From Tsukamurella sp. 8F (lineage in GTDB: Bacteria; Actinomycetota; Actinomycetes; Mycobacteriales; Mycobacteriaceae), in contig NZ_JARFTP010000005.1 of assembly GCF_029167375.1 (NCBI RefSeq), positions 62,001-126,000 on the forward strand: 64,000 nt of DNA, given 5' to 3'. A model generated the notes under the pieces. The model was not told the DNA's origin, did no database searches, and was given only the letters and a program-made list of their open reading frames with translations. This document shows, one piece after another, positions 36,466-44,664 of the stretch (position 1 is the stretch's first letter; every line of letters begins with the position of its first letter). A program made the position numbers and the translations under genes.

Positions 36466-38277
36466 ATGATGTCGGGCATGACCGAGACCCAGGGGCCGCC
36501 GCTGCGCAGCGGGCGGGGCGCGGCAGCCGTCGCGGTTCTGACGCTGTGTGCTGCCGCGCTCTGGGCGTGGCATCTCGGGCGTCTACCGGTCGAGCCGTAC
36601 TACGGCGCCGCCGCGCGGGCCATGAGTCGCAGTGGGCATGCCTTCTGGTTCGCCGCGGCGGACGCTCAGTCGACGGTGTCGATCGACAAGCTGCCGGGCG
36701 GGATCTGGCCGCAGGCGCTGGCCGTGAGCGCGTTCGGCGTGCACGCGTGGTCTCTCGCGCTGCCCTCGGCGATCGCATTCGTGCTCGCGGTCCCGGCTAC
36801 GTACCGACTGGTGGCGCGACTCGGTGGAACCGCCGCAGGCGTCGCGGCGGCTGCGGTCCTCACGTTCTCGCCCGCGGTGGTCGCGCTCGAGCGCGGCAAC
36901 ATCCCCGACGGGTTACTGATCCTGCTGCTCGTACTCGCCGCGAACGACGTCGTCGCCGCGCGCGACCGTCCTGTGCGGCTCGTTGCGGCGGGTCTGTGGC
37001 TCGGCCTCGCGTTCGAGGTGAAGATGCTCGCAGCATGGCTGGTGCTGCCCGCGCTGCTCGCAGGTCTCGTCGTGCTCGCATGGCGCGCGGGTCGCGTCAG
37101 GGCGATGCTCGGCTGGGCCGCTGCGGGCCTCGCGACGATGGTGGTGGTCGCGCTCGCTTGGCCGGTGCTCGTGGATCTTGTACCTGCGGCGTCGCGGCCG
37201 TGGGTGGACGGCACCACCGACGACTCGGTGCTCACCCAGACCTTCGGCTACAACGGGTTCGCGCGCCTCGGCTCGGACACGCCCAACGCGATCCTGCAGC
37301 GCGAGGGACTGCCGATCGTGATCGATGCCGGGCGCCCGTCGCCGTTGCGGCTGTTCACCGGGCCGCTGGGGCTGGACATCGGGTGGCTGTTGCCACTCGC
37401 ACTAGTGTCCCTCGTCGCGGGCCTGGCGCGCCGTGCAGGTCGCGCACAGGTGGCGGGATACGCGCTGTTCGGAACCTGGCTCGTCGTGGTAGGCGGCGCG
37501 TTCTCCGTGATGCAGGAGATGAACCCGTACTACGTAGCGATGCTCGCGCCCGCGATCGCGGGCGCCGTCGGACTCGGCGTGGGGGAGTTGCTGTCGGCGC
37601 CGACGCCGCGTGCGGTGGCGGTGGCGGCGGTCGCGGTGGCAGGCACCGTCGGGTACGGGCTGGCTCTGGCGTCGGGTCGATGGACACCGTGGCCGTTCTA
37701 TGCCGCGGCCGCGATCGGCGCCGCGGTGGCGCTCGCGGCGTTGCTGTGGTCGCTGCGCAGCGCTCGGCGTATAGGCGTCGCAGTCGCGGCGGCGACCGCG
37801 TGCGCCCTGGTTCCGGCGGCGGCCGCGGCGGCCACTGTGGCCGAGCGCGCGGGCGGCGCGGTCGACGTGCCGTTCGAGTCGCAGGCCACGCAGCGGCAGC
37901 ACGCGTTGTGGTTCCACGACACCCTCGCCAGCTCCGCGCGGCTGATCCCGGTGCTGCAGCGGGTGCGCGCGGGATCCCCGTATCTGCTGACCACGGGATC
38001 GGGGGCGGTCGCCTCGGTCTTCGCGCTCAGTACCGACGACGAGGTGTACGCGATCGGCGGCTTCGACGGGCACGGTGCGCGGCCGACCGTCGGCGAGATC
38101 CGCTCGGGCGTCGCGGCAGGCCGGATCCGGTTGGTAGTCGCGTCGGCCGCGACGGACGACCCGCGTATCGCATGGATCGCCCACGCCTGCCAGCGGCGCG
38201 GCGGCGACGCCTCGTCGGGCACTGCGACGTACATCTGCACCCCGGCGTCCGCCCGAGGAGGCGAACAGCGTCGGTGA
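36466..38277 (+). CDS. Polytopic GT39/ArnT-type glycosyltransferase
   Basis: A 603-residue membrane protein with about 11-12 hydrophobic segments and the GT-C layout: a first outer loop carrying PYYGAAARAMSRSGHAFWFAA and SIDKLPGG, and a soluble C-terminal part (residues 450-603). It probably transfers a sugar from a polyprenyl-phosphate donor to an acceptor at the outer face of the membrane; the acceptor is unknown. The first few ATG codons (36466, 36469, 36478) are all possible starts and none has a good ribosome site. Confidence 0.8.
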   Translation: MMSGMTETQGPPLRSGRGAAAVAVLTLCAAALWAWHLGRLPVEPYYGAAARAMSRSGHAFWFAAADAQSTVSIDKLPGGIWPQALAVSAFGVHAWSLALPSAIAFVLAVPATYRLVARLGGTAAGVAAAAVLTFSPAVVALERGNIPDGLLILLLVLAANDVVAARDRPVRLVAAGLWLGLAFEVKMLAAWLVLPALLAGLVVLAWRAGRVRAMLGWAAAGLATMVVVALAWPVLVDLVPAASRPWVDGTTDDSVLTQTFGYNGFARLGSDTPNAILQREGLPIVIDAGRPSPLRLFTGPLGLDIGWLLPLALVSLVAGLARRAGRAQVAGYALFGTWLVVVGGAFSVMQEMNPYYVAMLAPAIAGAVGLGVGELLSAPTPRAVAVAAVAVAGTVGYGLALASGRWTPWPFYAAAAIGAAVALAALLWSLRSARRIGVAVAAATACALVPAAAAAATVAERAGGAVDVPFESQATQRQHALWFHDTLASSARLIPVLQRVRAGSPYLLTTGSGAVASVFALSTDDEVYAIGGFDGHGARPTVGEIRSGVAAGRIRLVVASAATDDPRIAWIAHACQRRGGDASSGTATYICTPASARGGEQRR

Positions 38278-38377
38278 TCGAGTGAGGCGGCTCACCGGGC
38301 GGTACCGGAATTGGTAACGGCTGGTGAACTGCCCGTACACTGATGGCGCCGCAGCCCTCAGCCTTCAGGAGCCATCC

Positions 38378-39949
38378 GTGAACAAGCTGCCCCTCTTCGT
38401 AACCCCGTCCGCCGGAGCCGAAAAGGACCCGGACGACGAGAACGAGCCCAGGGAGGAGTGCGGCGTATTCGGCGTCTGGGCCACGGGCGAAGAGGTCGCC
38501 AAGCTCACCTATTACGGTCTCTACGCGTTGCAGCACCGCGGCCAGGAGGCCGCCGGGATCGCGGTCGGTGACGGTGAGCAGGTGCTTGTGTTCAAGGACC
38601 TCGGCCTGGTCAGCCAGGTATTCGACGAGCAGACGCTGAGTTCGATGCACGGCCACGTCGCGATCGGGCACTGCCGCTACTCCACGACCGGATCTACCAC
38701 CTGGGAGAACAGCCAGCCGATCTTCCGCACCACGAGCGCCGGCAACGGCGTCGCGCTCGGGCACAACGGCAACCTGGTGAACACCGCGGAGCTCGCGCGC
38801 CGCGCGGCCGACGAGGGACTGGGCGGCGGTCGCGCCGACCAGATCGCGACGTCGGACTCGGACATCGTTGGTGCCCTGCTTGCGCACTCGGCTGCGGACC
38901 GCACCCTCGAACAGGCCGCGATGGATCTGCTGCCCACCCTGCGGGGCGCGTTCTGTCTCACCTTCATGGACGAGACGACCCTCTACGCCGCACGAGACCC
39001 CCATGGCGTCCGTCCGCTGTCGCTGGGCCGCCTCGACCGCGGCTGGGTCGTGGCCTCTGAGACCGCCGCCTTCGACATCGTCGGCGCGTCCTTCGTTCGA
39101 GACATCGAGCCGGGTGAGTTGCTCGCGATCGACGCCGACGGCGTCCGCTCGTCCCGGTTCGCGCCCGCCACGCCGAAGAGCTGCATCTTCGAGTACGTCT
39201 ACCTCGCGCGGCCCGACTCCGTTATCCAGGGCCGCTCCGTGCACTCCACTCGCGTCGACATCGGGCGTCGCCTCGCGCGTGAGCACCCGATCGAAGGCGA
39301 CCTGGTCATCCCGGTCCCCGAGTCCGGCACGCCGGCGGCCGTCGGCTACGCACAGGAGTCTGGGATCCCCTACGGCCAGGGCCTGATGAAGAACGCGTAC
39401 GTCGGTCGTACGTTCATCCAGCCGTCGCAGACGATCCGCCAGCTCGGTATCCGCCTCAAGCTGAATCCGCTGCGCGAGGTGATCCGCGGCAAACGGCTAG
39501 TGGTGGTCGACGACTCCATCGTGCGCGGGAACACACAGCGCGCGCTCATCCGCATGCTGCGCGAGGCGGGAGCCGCCGAGATCCATGTGCGGATCGCGTC
39601 GTCGCCGGTCAAATGGCCCTGCTTCTACGGCATCGACTTCGCGTCCCCGGCCGAGCTCATCGCCAACGGTGGCGGTGCCGACTCGATGGAGGGCATGGTC
39701 GAGAACGTCCGCGCCGCGATCGGTGCCGATTCGCTCGGCTACATCTCCATCGATGAGATGACCGCCGCGACCGAGCACGCGGGATCCGAGATGTGCCGTG
39801 CCTGCTTCGACGGGAACTACCCGATCCCGTTGCCCGAGTCCACCTCGATGGGCAAGGCCGTGCTGGAGACCATGCTCAAGTCGGGACCGCAGGCGGGGAA
39901 CCCGCTCGAGGCCGAGAATGCCAACGCCTCGGCGCTGCGTCGCCCGTAA
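38378..39949 (+). CDS. purF: Amidophosphoribosyltransferase PurF
   Basis: A 523-residue enzyme for the first committed step of purine synthesis (PRPP plus glutamine to phosphoribosylamine). A 27-residue propeptide precedes the N-terminal nucleophile Cys28 (REECGVFGVW), which is exposed by processing as in Bacillus-type PurF. The PRPP motif LVVVDDSIVRGNT and late cysteines around MCRACFDGNYP, likely Fe-S ligands, are present. GTG 38378 is preferred over ATG 38324 because AGGAG lies 6 nt upstream. Confidence 0.95.
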   Translation: MNKLPLFVTPSAGAEKDPDDENEPREECGVFGVWATGEEVAKLTYYGLYALQHRGQEAAGIAVGDGEQVLVFKDLGLVSQVFDEQTLSSMHGHVAIGHCRYSTTGSTTWENSQPIFRTTSAGNGVALGHNGNLVNTAELARRAADEGLGGGRADQIATSDSDIVGALLAHSAADRTLEQAAMDLLPTLRGAFCLTFMDETTLYAARDPHGVRPLSLGRLDRGWVVASETAAFDIVGASFVRDIEPGELLAIDADGVRSSRFAPATPKSCIFEYVYLARPDSVIQGRSVHSTRVDIGRRLAREHPIEGDLVIPVPESGTPAAVGYAQESGIPYGQGLMKNAYVGRTFIQPSQTIRQLGIRLKLNPLREVIRGKRLVVVDDSIVRGNTQRALIRMLREAGAAEIHVRIASSPVKWPCFYGIDFASPAELIANGGGADSMEGMVENVRAAIGADSLGYISIDEMTAATEHAGSEMCRACFDGNYPIPLPESTSMGKAVLETMLKSGPQAGNPLEAENANASALRRP

Positions 39950-40082
39950 CCCGTAGTCGGTCGGCCAGGCGCCCTGCGCGCGGTCGCGTGCCCTCGAGCA
40001 GGCGCTACTACTCTGACGCCCGGTCCGGGTGCTCGCCGCGCACCCCGTTTGCGGCCTGAGCAGTACAGATCGCGATAGATCG

Positions 40083-40108
40083 GCGGCTTCCGGAGCCGCA
40101 TCGTTTTT
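40083..40108 (+). terminator. Intrinsic terminator after purF
   Basis: GCGGCT-N5-AGCCGC forms a 6-bp stem (40083-40099), followed after 4 nt by TTTTT (40104-40108). It lies 134 bp after the purF stop and just before the promoter of the ribbon-helix-helix gene, insulating the two units. The purF-to-terminator interval shows nothing else. Confidence 0.6.
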
Positions 40109-40114
40109 CGAGTC

Positions 40115-40151
40115 TTGCCATGACACCATAGTGGTGTCATCATGGTGTCAT
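40115..40151. promoter_or_regulatory. Promoter and triple half-site operator of the RHH gene
   Basis: Three copies of one 9-bp half-site are packed here: ATGACACCA (40120-40128), TGGTGTCAT (40132-40140) and TGGTGTCAT (40143-40151). The first two form a perfect inverted repeat with a 3-bp centre; the third is a direct repeat 11 bp further, one helical turn, and its last two bases are the A and T of the start codon. TTGCCA (40115-40120) and CATCAT (40138-40143), 17 bp apart, fit a promoter whose transcript would begin at or near the ATG. Repressor bound here would block both polymerase and a leaderless start. Confidence 0.65.
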
Positions 40152-40650
40152 GAAGCTCGGGCGCTACGTGGAAGACCTACACCGACATCTCGTCGTCGCT
40201 GCTCGAGCGGGCGGCGAGGATGCGCAGCAGGTCGCCGAGCGTCTCATCGCGCCGCTCGACTCCGCAGCGCGGCTGGTGCTTCTCGAGGCGCTCTCCGCGG
40301 CGGCGGGGGAGATCACCGTCGCACTCGCGCCCGGCGCAGTCGAGGTGCGGCTGCACGGCCGAGAGCCCGAGTTCGTGGTCAGTCCCGGGATCTCGGAAAC
40401 CGCGGACGTGCCCGCGCCCGCAGAGCCTGCGCACGCCGAGGCTCCCGCCGATGACGGCGCGACCACGCGCACGACCCTGCGCCTGCCCGACAACATCAAG
40501 GCCCGCGTCGAGGACGCCGCTGCCCGCGACGGCGTCTCGGTGAACACCTGGCTCGTCCGCGCCGTCGGCTCGGCGCTGGACCGGGACTCTCGTCCCACTC
40601 CCGAGCGGCGCGAGGGCGGCGGCCAGCGGCTGAGGGGATGGGTGCGATGA
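40150..40650 (+). CDS. Orphan HicB-like ribbon-helix-helix regulator
   Basis: A 166-residue protein. Residues 106-143 (RTTLRLPDNIKARVEDAAAR to VRAVG) are a ribbon-helix-helix DNA-binding domain like that at the end of HicB antitoxins. Residues 1-80 form a different small alpha/beta domain (KLGRYVEDLHRHLVVAARAG, then ITVALAPGAVEVRLHG), linked by a Pro/Ala/Glu-rich segment. No HicA-type toxin gene is next to it; instead it heads a cluster with DUF4097 and an ABC exporter. It probably represses that cluster and itself through the half-sites on its own start codon. Toxin-antitoxin function is the alternative, but unsupported. Confidence 0.75.
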   Translation: MKLGRYVEDLHRHLVVAARAGGEDAQQVAERLIAPLDSAARLVLLEALSAAAGEITVALAPGAVEVRLHGREPEFVVSPGISETADVPAPAEPAHAEAPADDGATTRTTLRLPDNIKARVEDAAARDGVSVNTWLVRAVGSALDRDSRPTPERREGGGQRLRGWVR

Positions 40651-40663
40651 CTCCAGCCCACTT

Positions 40664-40733
40664 CTGACGAAAGTCTCAGTACCACAACAGAAACAAGATC
40701 ATTTCCAACAGAGACCACCTCTGGAGTACAAGC
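40664..40733 (+). other. GC-poor leader between RHH gene and DUF4097 gene
   Basis: This 70-bp spacer is unlike its surroundings: 22 of 50 bases at 40681-40730 are G or C (44 percent) in otherwise about 70 percent GC DNA. It contains GTCTC and GAGAC as a distant inverted pair and a CTGGAG ribosome site before the ATG at 40734. It could hold an unstructured leader or an internal promoter. No consensus promoter is clear. Confidence 0.4.
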
Positions 40734-41534
40734 ATGCCCGTATATGCCACGGAAGAACCCGTAACCGTCCTTCTCGACCTGCCGGCGGGTGATGTCCGCA
40801 TCGTCGCGGGCGATCGTGCCGAGGTGACCGTCGACGTCCGCCCCGGCGTCCGCGCGACTCCGGACGACGTCAAGTCGGTCGAGGAGGTGCAGGTCCGCTT
40901 CGTCGACGGCCGCCTCACGATCGAGGCACCGCGCGGCTGGCAGCGTTATTGGCGGATGATGAGATCCACCAGCGTGCCGGCGGTCGAGGTCGGGATCGAG
41001 GTGCCGAGCGGCTCGGCCGTGCAGGGCCGTCTCGACTACGGCGGCATCGTCACCCAGGGGCCTCTGGACCGCGTCGACGTCGACTCCGACTACGGCGCGA
41101 TCGACATCGCCGAGGCCCGCGCGGTCCGGGTGGACAGCAACGGGGCCGTCCGGCTCGGCCGCGTCGACGGCCCGGCCGCCGTCACCAACAAGTACGGCGC
41201 CACCAGCGTTCGTGAGGCCCTCGGGAGCCTGCAGATCAAAGCCGCCTACGGGACCGTCACCGTAGATCGCGCCGAGGCCGCGACCGAGGTGAAGACCGCG
41301 TACGGCGCCGTCCATATCGGCGAGCTGGTGCGCGGCACCGCGCAGGTCAAGAGCTCCTACGGTGACCTCGACATCGGGATCCGGAAAGGCACCGCCGTGT
41401 GGCTCGACGTCGGTACCCAATACGGCGAGGCGCGCAGCGAGCTCGACGAGCAGGACGGTCCCGGCGACGCGGCCGACACCCTCGAGCTGCAGGCGCACAC
41501 CACGTACGGGGCGATCAGGGTCCGGAGGGCGTGA
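40734..41534 (+). CDS. DUF4097-type beta-strand repeat protein
   Basis: A 266-residue protein made of short repeated strands with recurring YGA/YGx turns (SDYGAIDIAEA, NKYGATSVREA, AAYGTVTVDRA, TAYGAVHIGEL, SSYGDLDIGIR, TQYGEARSEL, TTYGAIRVRRA), forming a predicted beta-solenoid (DUF4097). There is no signal peptide or membrane segment, so it is cytoplasmic, unlike many DUF4097 proteins. Such genes often sit next to DrrA-type ABC ATPases, as here, 1 bp before the next start. Its role is unknown; sensing of the exporter substrate or envelope state is a guess. Confidence 0.8.
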   Translation: MPVYATEEPVTVLLDLPAGDVRIVAGDRAEVTVDVRPGVRATPDDVKSVEEVQVRFVDGRLTIEAPRGWQRYWRMMRSTSVPAVEVGIEVPSGSAVQGRLDYGGIVTQGPLDRVDVDSDYGAIDIAEARAVRVDSNGAVRLGRVDGPAAVTNKYGATSVREALGSLQIKAAYGTVTVDRAEAATEVKTAYGAVHIGELVRGTAQVKSSYGDLDIGIRKGTAVWLDVGTQYGEARSELDEQDGPGDAADTLELQAHTTYGAIRVRRA

Positions 41535-41535
41535 T

Positions 41536-42315
41536 ATGACCACATCGACAGCCATCGAGGTGCGGGACCTGCGGAAGTCGTTCGGCGACCTGGATGTGCT
41601 CCGCGGAGTCGACCTCACCGTCACACGCGGCAGCATCTTCGCGCTGCTCGGATCGAACGGCGCGGGCAAGACGACCGTCGTGAAGATCCTCTCGACCCTG
41701 CTCCGTGCGGACTCGGGCACCGCCACCGTCGACGGCGGCGATGTCGCCTCGCAGGCTGCGCGTGTGCGCGAATCCATAAGCCTCACAGGTCAGTTCGCGG
41801 CGGTCGACGAGATTCTCACGGGGCGGGAGAACCTGGTACTCGTCGCGCGCCTACGGCACCAGCGCGATCCAGGCGGCATCGCGGACACACTCCTGGAGCG
41901 CTTCTCGCTCGCCGACGCCGGCAACAGGCGGGTGGTGACCTACTCCGGCGGCATGCGTCGCCGCCTCGACATAGCGATGAGCCTGGTCGGGAACCCGCCC
42001 GTGATCTTCCTCGACGAGCCCACGACAGGCCTCGACCCGGAGGCCCGGATCGAGGTATGGGAAGCGGTGCGCGAGCTCGCCGAGGGAGGCACGACGGTGC
42101 TGCTGACCACCCAGTACCTCGATGAGGCCGAGCAACTCGCGGATCGCATCGCGATCCTGCACTCCGGCCGGATCGTCGTCGACGGCACACTCGCCGAGCT
42201 CAAAGCACTGCTGCCGCCTGCGGAGGTCGAGTACGTCGAGAAGCAGCCGACGCTCGAGGACGTCTTCCTGGCCATAGTCGCGACGACCGAACAGACCGAT
42301 CGGAAAGGGGCCTGA
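41536..42315 (+). CDS. DrrA-like ABC exporter ATPase
   Basis: A 259-residue ABC ATPase of the daunorubicin-resistance group: Walker A GSNGAGKTT at 39-47, signature YSGGMRRRLDIA, Walker B VIFLDEPTTGLD and the C-terminal PTLEDVFLA segment of the DrrA family. It energises the permease encoded 2 bp downstream. The start MTTSTAIEVRDLRKSF follows the DUF4097 stop by 1 bp. Likely substrates are hydrophobic drugs or lipids. Confidence 0.92.
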   Translation: MTTSTAIEVRDLRKSFGDLDVLRGVDLTVTRGSIFALLGSNGAGKTTVVKILSTLLRADSGTATVDGGDVASQAARVRESISLTGQFAAVDEILTGRENLVLVARLRHQRDPGGIADTLLERFSLADAGNRRVVTYSGGMRRRLDIAMSLVGNPPVIFLDEPTTGLDPEARIEVWEAVRELAEGGTTVLLTTQYLDEAEQLADRIAILHSGRIVVDGTLAELKALLPPAEVEYVEKQPTLEDVFLAIVATTEQTDRKGA

Positions 42316-42317
42316 CC

Positions 42318-43079
42318 ATGAGCACCCACGTCATCGGCGATACGGCGACGCTGCTGGGCCGATCACTGCGCCACGTCACCCGGAGCGTCGACACCGTCAT
42401 CACCACCACGATCATGCCGATCGCCTTCCTGTTGCTCTTCGTGTACGTGTTCGGCGGCGCGATCGCGACGCCCGGACATTCGTACGTCACGTATCTACTG
42501 CCGGGCATCCTGCTGATCACGGTGGCGTCGGGCGTGTCGTACACGGCGTTCCGCCTGTTCCTCGACATGCGTGGCGGCATATTCGAGCGCTTCACCTCGA
42601 TGCCGATCGCCCGGTCTGCGGTGCTCTGGGCCCACGTCCTGACATCGATGGTGGCCAACTCCATATCGCTGGTGGTCGTGGTGGTCGTGGCGGTCGCGAT
42701 GGGCTTCCGCTCGAGCGCGGGAATCGGCGCCTGGTTCGCGGTCGCAGGCATCCTCGGCCTGTTCACACTCGCGCTCACGTGGCTCGCCGTCATCCCCGGG
42801 CTCACCGCTGAGTCGCCCGACGGTGCGAGTGCGTTCTCCTACCCGCTTATCCTGTTGCCCTTCGTCAGCTCGGCGTTCGTGCCGACCGCATCGATGCCCG
42901 GTCCGGTGCGTGCATTCGCCCAGCACCAGCCGGTGACGTCCATCGTGGACACCATCCGCGATCTCCTCACGCGCCAACCCGTGGGTGGCGGTGTCTGGGT
43001 CGCTCTCGCCTGGTGCGTGGGGCTGCTCGCGGTCGCCTACGCGGTGGCGATGGTGCTCTATCGCCGCCGGATCGCCTGA
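42318..43079 (+). CDS. DrrB-like ABC-2 type exporter permease
   Basis: A 253-residue ABC-2 family permease with six hydrophobic segments and the conserved PLILLPFVSSAFVPTASMP region. It forms the membrane part of the exporter with the ATPase just upstream. The four genes from 40150 to 43079 run in one direction and end 62 bp before purM. Confidence 0.9.
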   Translation: MSTHVIGDTATLLGRSLRHVTRSVDTVITTTIMPIAFLLLFVYVFGGAIATPGHSYVTYLLPGILLITVASGVSYTAFRLFLDMRGGIFERFTSMPIARSAVLWAHVLTSMVANSISLVVVVVVAVAMGFRSSAGIGAWFAVAGILGLFTLALTWLAVIPGLTAESPDGASAFSYPLILLPFVSSAFVPTASMPGPVRAFAQHQPVTSIVDTIRDLLTRQPVGGGVWVALAWCVGLLAVAYAVAMVLYRRRIA

Positions 43080-43140
43080 GCAGCGGATCCACAGGTGCGG
43101 CGGGGCCCGCGGCACTCCCGGTCGGGTACCGTTAGGGCTC

Positions 43141-44202
43141 GTGACAGAGCTGAACCCCAAGGCCTCGTACGCTGCCGCAGGAGTCGACATCGAGGCGGGT
43201 GACCGCGCCGTCGAGCTGTTCAAGCCGCACGCCAAGCGAGCCACGCGTCCCGAGGTCATGGGCGGCCTCGGCGGGTTCGCCGGGCTGTTCGCACTCCGGA
43301 CCAGTTACCGCGAGCCGGTCCTGGCCGCATCCACCGACGGGGTCGGCACCAAGATCGCCGTCGCGCAGTCGCTGGGCAAGCACGACACCGTCGGGATCGA
43401 CCTCGTCGCGATGGTCGTCGACGACCTCGTGGTGACGGGGGCCGAGCCGCTCCTGCTGCAGGACTACATCGCGGTGGGAAAGGTCGTCCCCGAGACCGTG
43501 GCGGAGCTCGTCGCAGGCATCGCGGAGGGCTGCGTTCAGGCCGGCTGCGCGCTGCTGGGTGGCGAGACCGCCGAGCATCCGGGGCTGATGGCCGAGGGTG
43601 AGTACGACCTGTCCGCGACCGGCATCGGCGTCGTCGAGGCCGACGAGGTGCTCGGCCCGGACAACGTCCGCGCGGGCGACGTCGTGATCGGCATGGCGTC
43701 GTCGGGCCTGCACAGCAACGGCTACAGCCTGGCCCGCAAGGTGCTGCTCGAGTGGGCGCATATGGACCTCGACGGCCATGTCGAGGAGTTCGGCCGCACG
43801 CTCGGTGAGGAGTTGCTCGAGCCGACGAGGATCTATGCGCTCGACTGCCTGCGGCTCGCCAAGGAGACGCAGGTGCGCACGTTCTGCCACGTCACCGGCG
43901 GTGGGCTGGAGAACAACCTGGCACGCGTCATCCCCACTGGCCTGCAGGCGAATCTGGACCGCGGCACGTGGAGCCCGTCGGCCGTGTTCTCGATGATCGC
44001 GCAGCGCGGCCGCGTCGAGCAGGCCGAGATGGAGAAGACCTTCAACATGGGCGTCGGCATGGTCGCGATCGTCGCGCCAGAGGACGTCGACCGGGCCCTG
44101 GCGGTGCTGACCGCCCGGCACATCGACAGCTGGGTGCTGGGCAACGTCACCAAGTCCGACGGTCCCGGGGCCGTGCTGCACGGATCACACCCGCGCTTCT
44201 GA
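43141..44202 (+). CDS. purM: Phosphoribosylformylglycinamidine cyclo-ligase PurM
   Basis: A 353-residue AIR synthetase (FGAM to AIR, step 5 of purine synthesis). Family segments include ASTDGVGTKIAVAQ, DLVVTGAEPLLLQDYIAVGK, LLGGETAEHPGLM and FCHVTGGGLENNLARVIP. The GTG start (MTELNPKASYAAAGVDIEAG) lacks a ribosome site, and TACCGT 8 nt upstream may be a -10 element, so it may be leaderless like purL. The RHH-DUF4097-ABC cluster separates it from purF; in M. tuberculosis the two are adjacent. Confidence 0.95.
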   Translation: MTELNPKASYAAAGVDIEAGDRAVELFKPHAKRATRPEVMGGLGGFAGLFALRTSYREPVLAASTDGVGTKIAVAQSLGKHDTVGIDLVAMVVDDLVVTGAEPLLLQDYIAVGKVVPETVAELVAGIAEGCVQAGCALLGGETAEHPGLMAEGEYDLSATGIGVVEADEVLGPDNVRAGDVVIGMASSGLHSNGYSLARKVLLEWAHMDLDGHVEEFGRTLGEELLEPTRIYALDCLRLAKETQVRTFCHVTGGGLENNLARVIPTGLQANLDRGTWSPSAVFSMIAQRGRVEQAEMEKTFNMGVGMVAIVAPEDVDRALAVLTARHIDSWVLGNVTKSDGPGAVLHGSHPRF

Positions 44203-44241
44203 CGACCGGGCAGGTCGTCCGGACGAGTTCTCGACAGACCC

Positions 44242-44274
44242 GAAACCGCGCCCAGGGAGCCTGGGCGCGGTTTC
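44242..44274 (+). terminator. Strong hairpin after purM
   Basis: GAAACCGCGCCCAGG and CCTGGGCGCGGTTTC form a perfect 15-bp stem with a 3-nt loop, 39 bp after the purM stop. There is no long T-tract, as usual for actinobacterial terminators. It also faces the DUF3073 gene ending at 44346 on the minus strand and could serve both. Confidence 0.8.
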
Positions 44275-44345
44275 TGCTTGCCGAGCAGATCATCGGTCGA
44301 GCTAGACGCCGAGGGGACGACGCGCAGAAGATCGGGCGAGCCGCG

Positions 44346-44531
44346 TCAAGCGCGGCGCCACTCCTCTTCCTCATACACGTCGACCCACTCGGGGTGCGCG
44401 GCCACGACGTCTGAGTCGGCCTCGCCTCCCGATAGCTCCTGCTGCAGGCGCTTGAGATCAGTGTTCGGCGAGCTGTACTTGAGCTCGCGTGCAACCTTGG
44501 TCTGCTTCGCCTTTGCCCGGCCGCGGCCCAT
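44346..44531 (-). CDS. DUF3073 small protein (Rv0810c-like)
   Basis: A 61-residue highly charged protein, MGRGRAKAKQTKVARELKYS, with a basic N-terminus and acidic C-terminus. DUF3073 proteins of this size follow purM across the Mycobacteriales. Its function is unknown; the basic start suggests RNA or ribosome contact, which is inference only. It has an unusually long structured leader. Confidence 0.88.
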   Translation of the reverse strand: MGRGRAKAKQTKVARELKYSSPNTDLKRLQQELSGGEADSDVVAAHPEWVDVYEEEEWRRA

Positions 44532-44632
44532 GGGGGACCCCCTCGCGCAATGAAGGGGCGGCCAACTACCGACTCTGCCGGTGGGTGGCGGCCCCTTTCC
44601 TCGTTTACAAATTCTTCCTGGGGACTAGTTTA
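44532..44632 (-). promoter_or_regulatory. Promoter and structured leader of DUF3073
   Basis: On the minus strand TAAACT (44632-44627) is a plausible -10 element, giving a leader of about 85-90 nt. Within it, GGGGCCGCC and GGCCGCCCC flank an inner ACCG/CGGT pair, so a long hairpin may form that ends close to the ribosome-binding region (GAGGGGG). The -35 element is unclear. The AT-rich stretch at 44600-44633 stands out in this genome. Confidence 0.4.
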
Positions 44633-44664
44633 GCGCGCGTAGGGCGATCATGCCGCCACGCGGG

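Noticed and set aside
36174-38285. 703-codon open frame overlapping the GT39-like gene on the same strand
   Set aside because: It is Arg/Gly-rich with no recognisable fold and runs in another frame of the membrane protein, which has clear helices; a shadow of high GC.
40150-40650. Type II toxin-antitoxin pair (HicAB)
   Set aside because: Only the RHH half is present; no short HicA-like dsRBD gene occurs on either side.
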